35,188 nt of DNA from JBEIQE01 sp040376705 (GTDB taxonomy: Bacteria; Pseudomonadota; Alphaproteobacteria; UBA2400), in NCBI GenBank assembly GCA_040376705.1, contig JBEIQE010000021.1, forward strand, positions 1 through 35,188, written 5' to 3'. The translations under genes and the position numbers were made by a program. Positions 34,630 through 35,188 of the stretch are shown here, in pieces. The notes under the pieces are model-generated. The model had not been told where the DNA came from. It saw only the letters and a program-made list of their open reading frames with translations, and made no database searches. Within the stretch, counting starts at the first letter, position 1; every line of letters starts with the position of its first letter.

Positions 34630-34706
34630 TGGTGGGCCTGGAAAGACTTGAACTTTCGACCTCACGCTTATCAAGCGCGCGCTCTAACCAACTGAGCTAC
34701 AAGCCC
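34630..34706 (-). tRNA. tRNA-Ile (GAT)
   Basis: The sequence is 77 nt with an encoded CCA. The minus strand starts GGGCTTGTAGCTCAG, the anticodon stem-loop reads CGCTTGATAAGCG with anticodon GAT, and the T-arm is AAGTTCAAGTCTT. This is the standard spacer tRNA between 16S and 23S. Confidence 0.97.
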
Positions 34707-34738
34707 AACTTAAACAACGCTACCTACACAAGTAAACT

Positions 34739-34814
34739 TGGTGGAGGCAGACGGGATCGAACCGACGACCCTCTGCTTGCAAAGCAGATGCTCTCCCAGC
34801 TGAGCTATGCCCCC
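34739..34814 (-). tRNA. tRNA-Ala (TGC)
   Basis: The sequence is 76 nt with an encoded CCA. The minus strand starts GGGGGCATAGCTCAG, the anticodon loop is CTTTGCAAG with anticodon TGC, and the T-arm is CGGTTCGATCCCG. On the transcript it follows 16S and precedes tRNA-Ile, which is the order Ala then Ile; the more usual order is Ile then Ala. Confidence 0.96.
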
Positions 34815-34970
34815 AGTTAGAACTACTCAAAAACGGAGCAGCGGAAAAATCCGATTAGCGAGAAGAGATGCACCGGTGGCAGCTGCTAGCTCGTGAGGGC
34901 TAGACTGCTAATCGGGCTTTATGTTCATGGATATGCGTCTTCAAGACCGAAGTCAGTTGAAAACATCCAG

Positions 34971-35188
<218 letters not shown>

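Overview
This window comes from an alphaproteobacterial chromosome of moderate GC. Two observations support that. First, the gene order is a backbone widely shared in Alphaproteobacteria: COQ10-type START protein, lipA, lpd, pdhC, pdhB (with a fused lipoyl domain), pdhA, ftsB, eno, kdsA, pyrG, secG, tpiA, ppiD, lexA, comEC. Second, it carries a linked rRNA operon (16S, tRNA-Ile, tRNA-Ala, 23S, 5S, tRNA-fMet) and a direct-repeat GAAC-N7-GAAC LexA box at lexA. The exact order or genus cannot be fixed from sequence alone. The unsplit rRNA operon argues against typical Rickettsiales.

Region by region. Positions 1-4600 hold a structured leader with a 43-codon ORF, the COQ10/RatA-like gene, a tandem pair of unknown paralogues that share an H-x-D...H pattern, lipA, and a one-domain MazG-type gene. 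Positions 4000-9750 are the pyruvate dehydrogenase operon pdhA-pdhB-pdhC-lpd, with a LOG-family nucleotide phosphoribohydrolase coupled to its end. LipA makes the lipoyl cofactor carried by the lipoyl domains of PdhB and PdhC. In 9900-13600 the usual pdhA-ftsB-eno order is interrupted by two paralogous isopenicillin-N-synthase-like Fe(II)/2OG oxygenases on the minus strand. Each has its Shine-Dalgarno inside a predicted hairpin. Two small plus-strand genes (one unknown, one lipoprotein) lie beside them. Positions 13600-19270 are a minus-strand run: secG, pyrG, a probable papain-like cysteine protease, a secreted unknown, kdsA and eno.

Positions 19380-22580 are an accessory cassette between secG and tpiA. 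It consists of four overlapping minus-strand genes (4-TM protein, DCC/DUF393-DUF4166 fusion, fatty-acid-desaturase-like protein, SRPBCC protein) divergent from an SdpR-like ArsR regulator. The intergenic region has a perfect 9-2-9 inverted repeat and a second, imperfect copy, so the unit looks like a self-contained, autorepressed lipid or membrane module. Positions 22570-30710 hold tpiA, ppiD, a YibQ-type divergent polysaccharide deacetylase, a Pro/Ala-rich TcpQ-domain protein, lexA and comEC. The trp and moa genes that often sit between ppiD and lexA in this phylum are absent here.

Positions 30707-31230 are gene-free, AT-rich, and contain eight GANTC (CcrM-type) sites in about 300 bp. The remainder is the minus-strand rRNA operon, cut by the window end inside 16S. 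The least explained parts are the ArsR cassette, the tandem H-x-D...H pair, the oxygenase pair with hairpin leaders, and the GANTC cluster.
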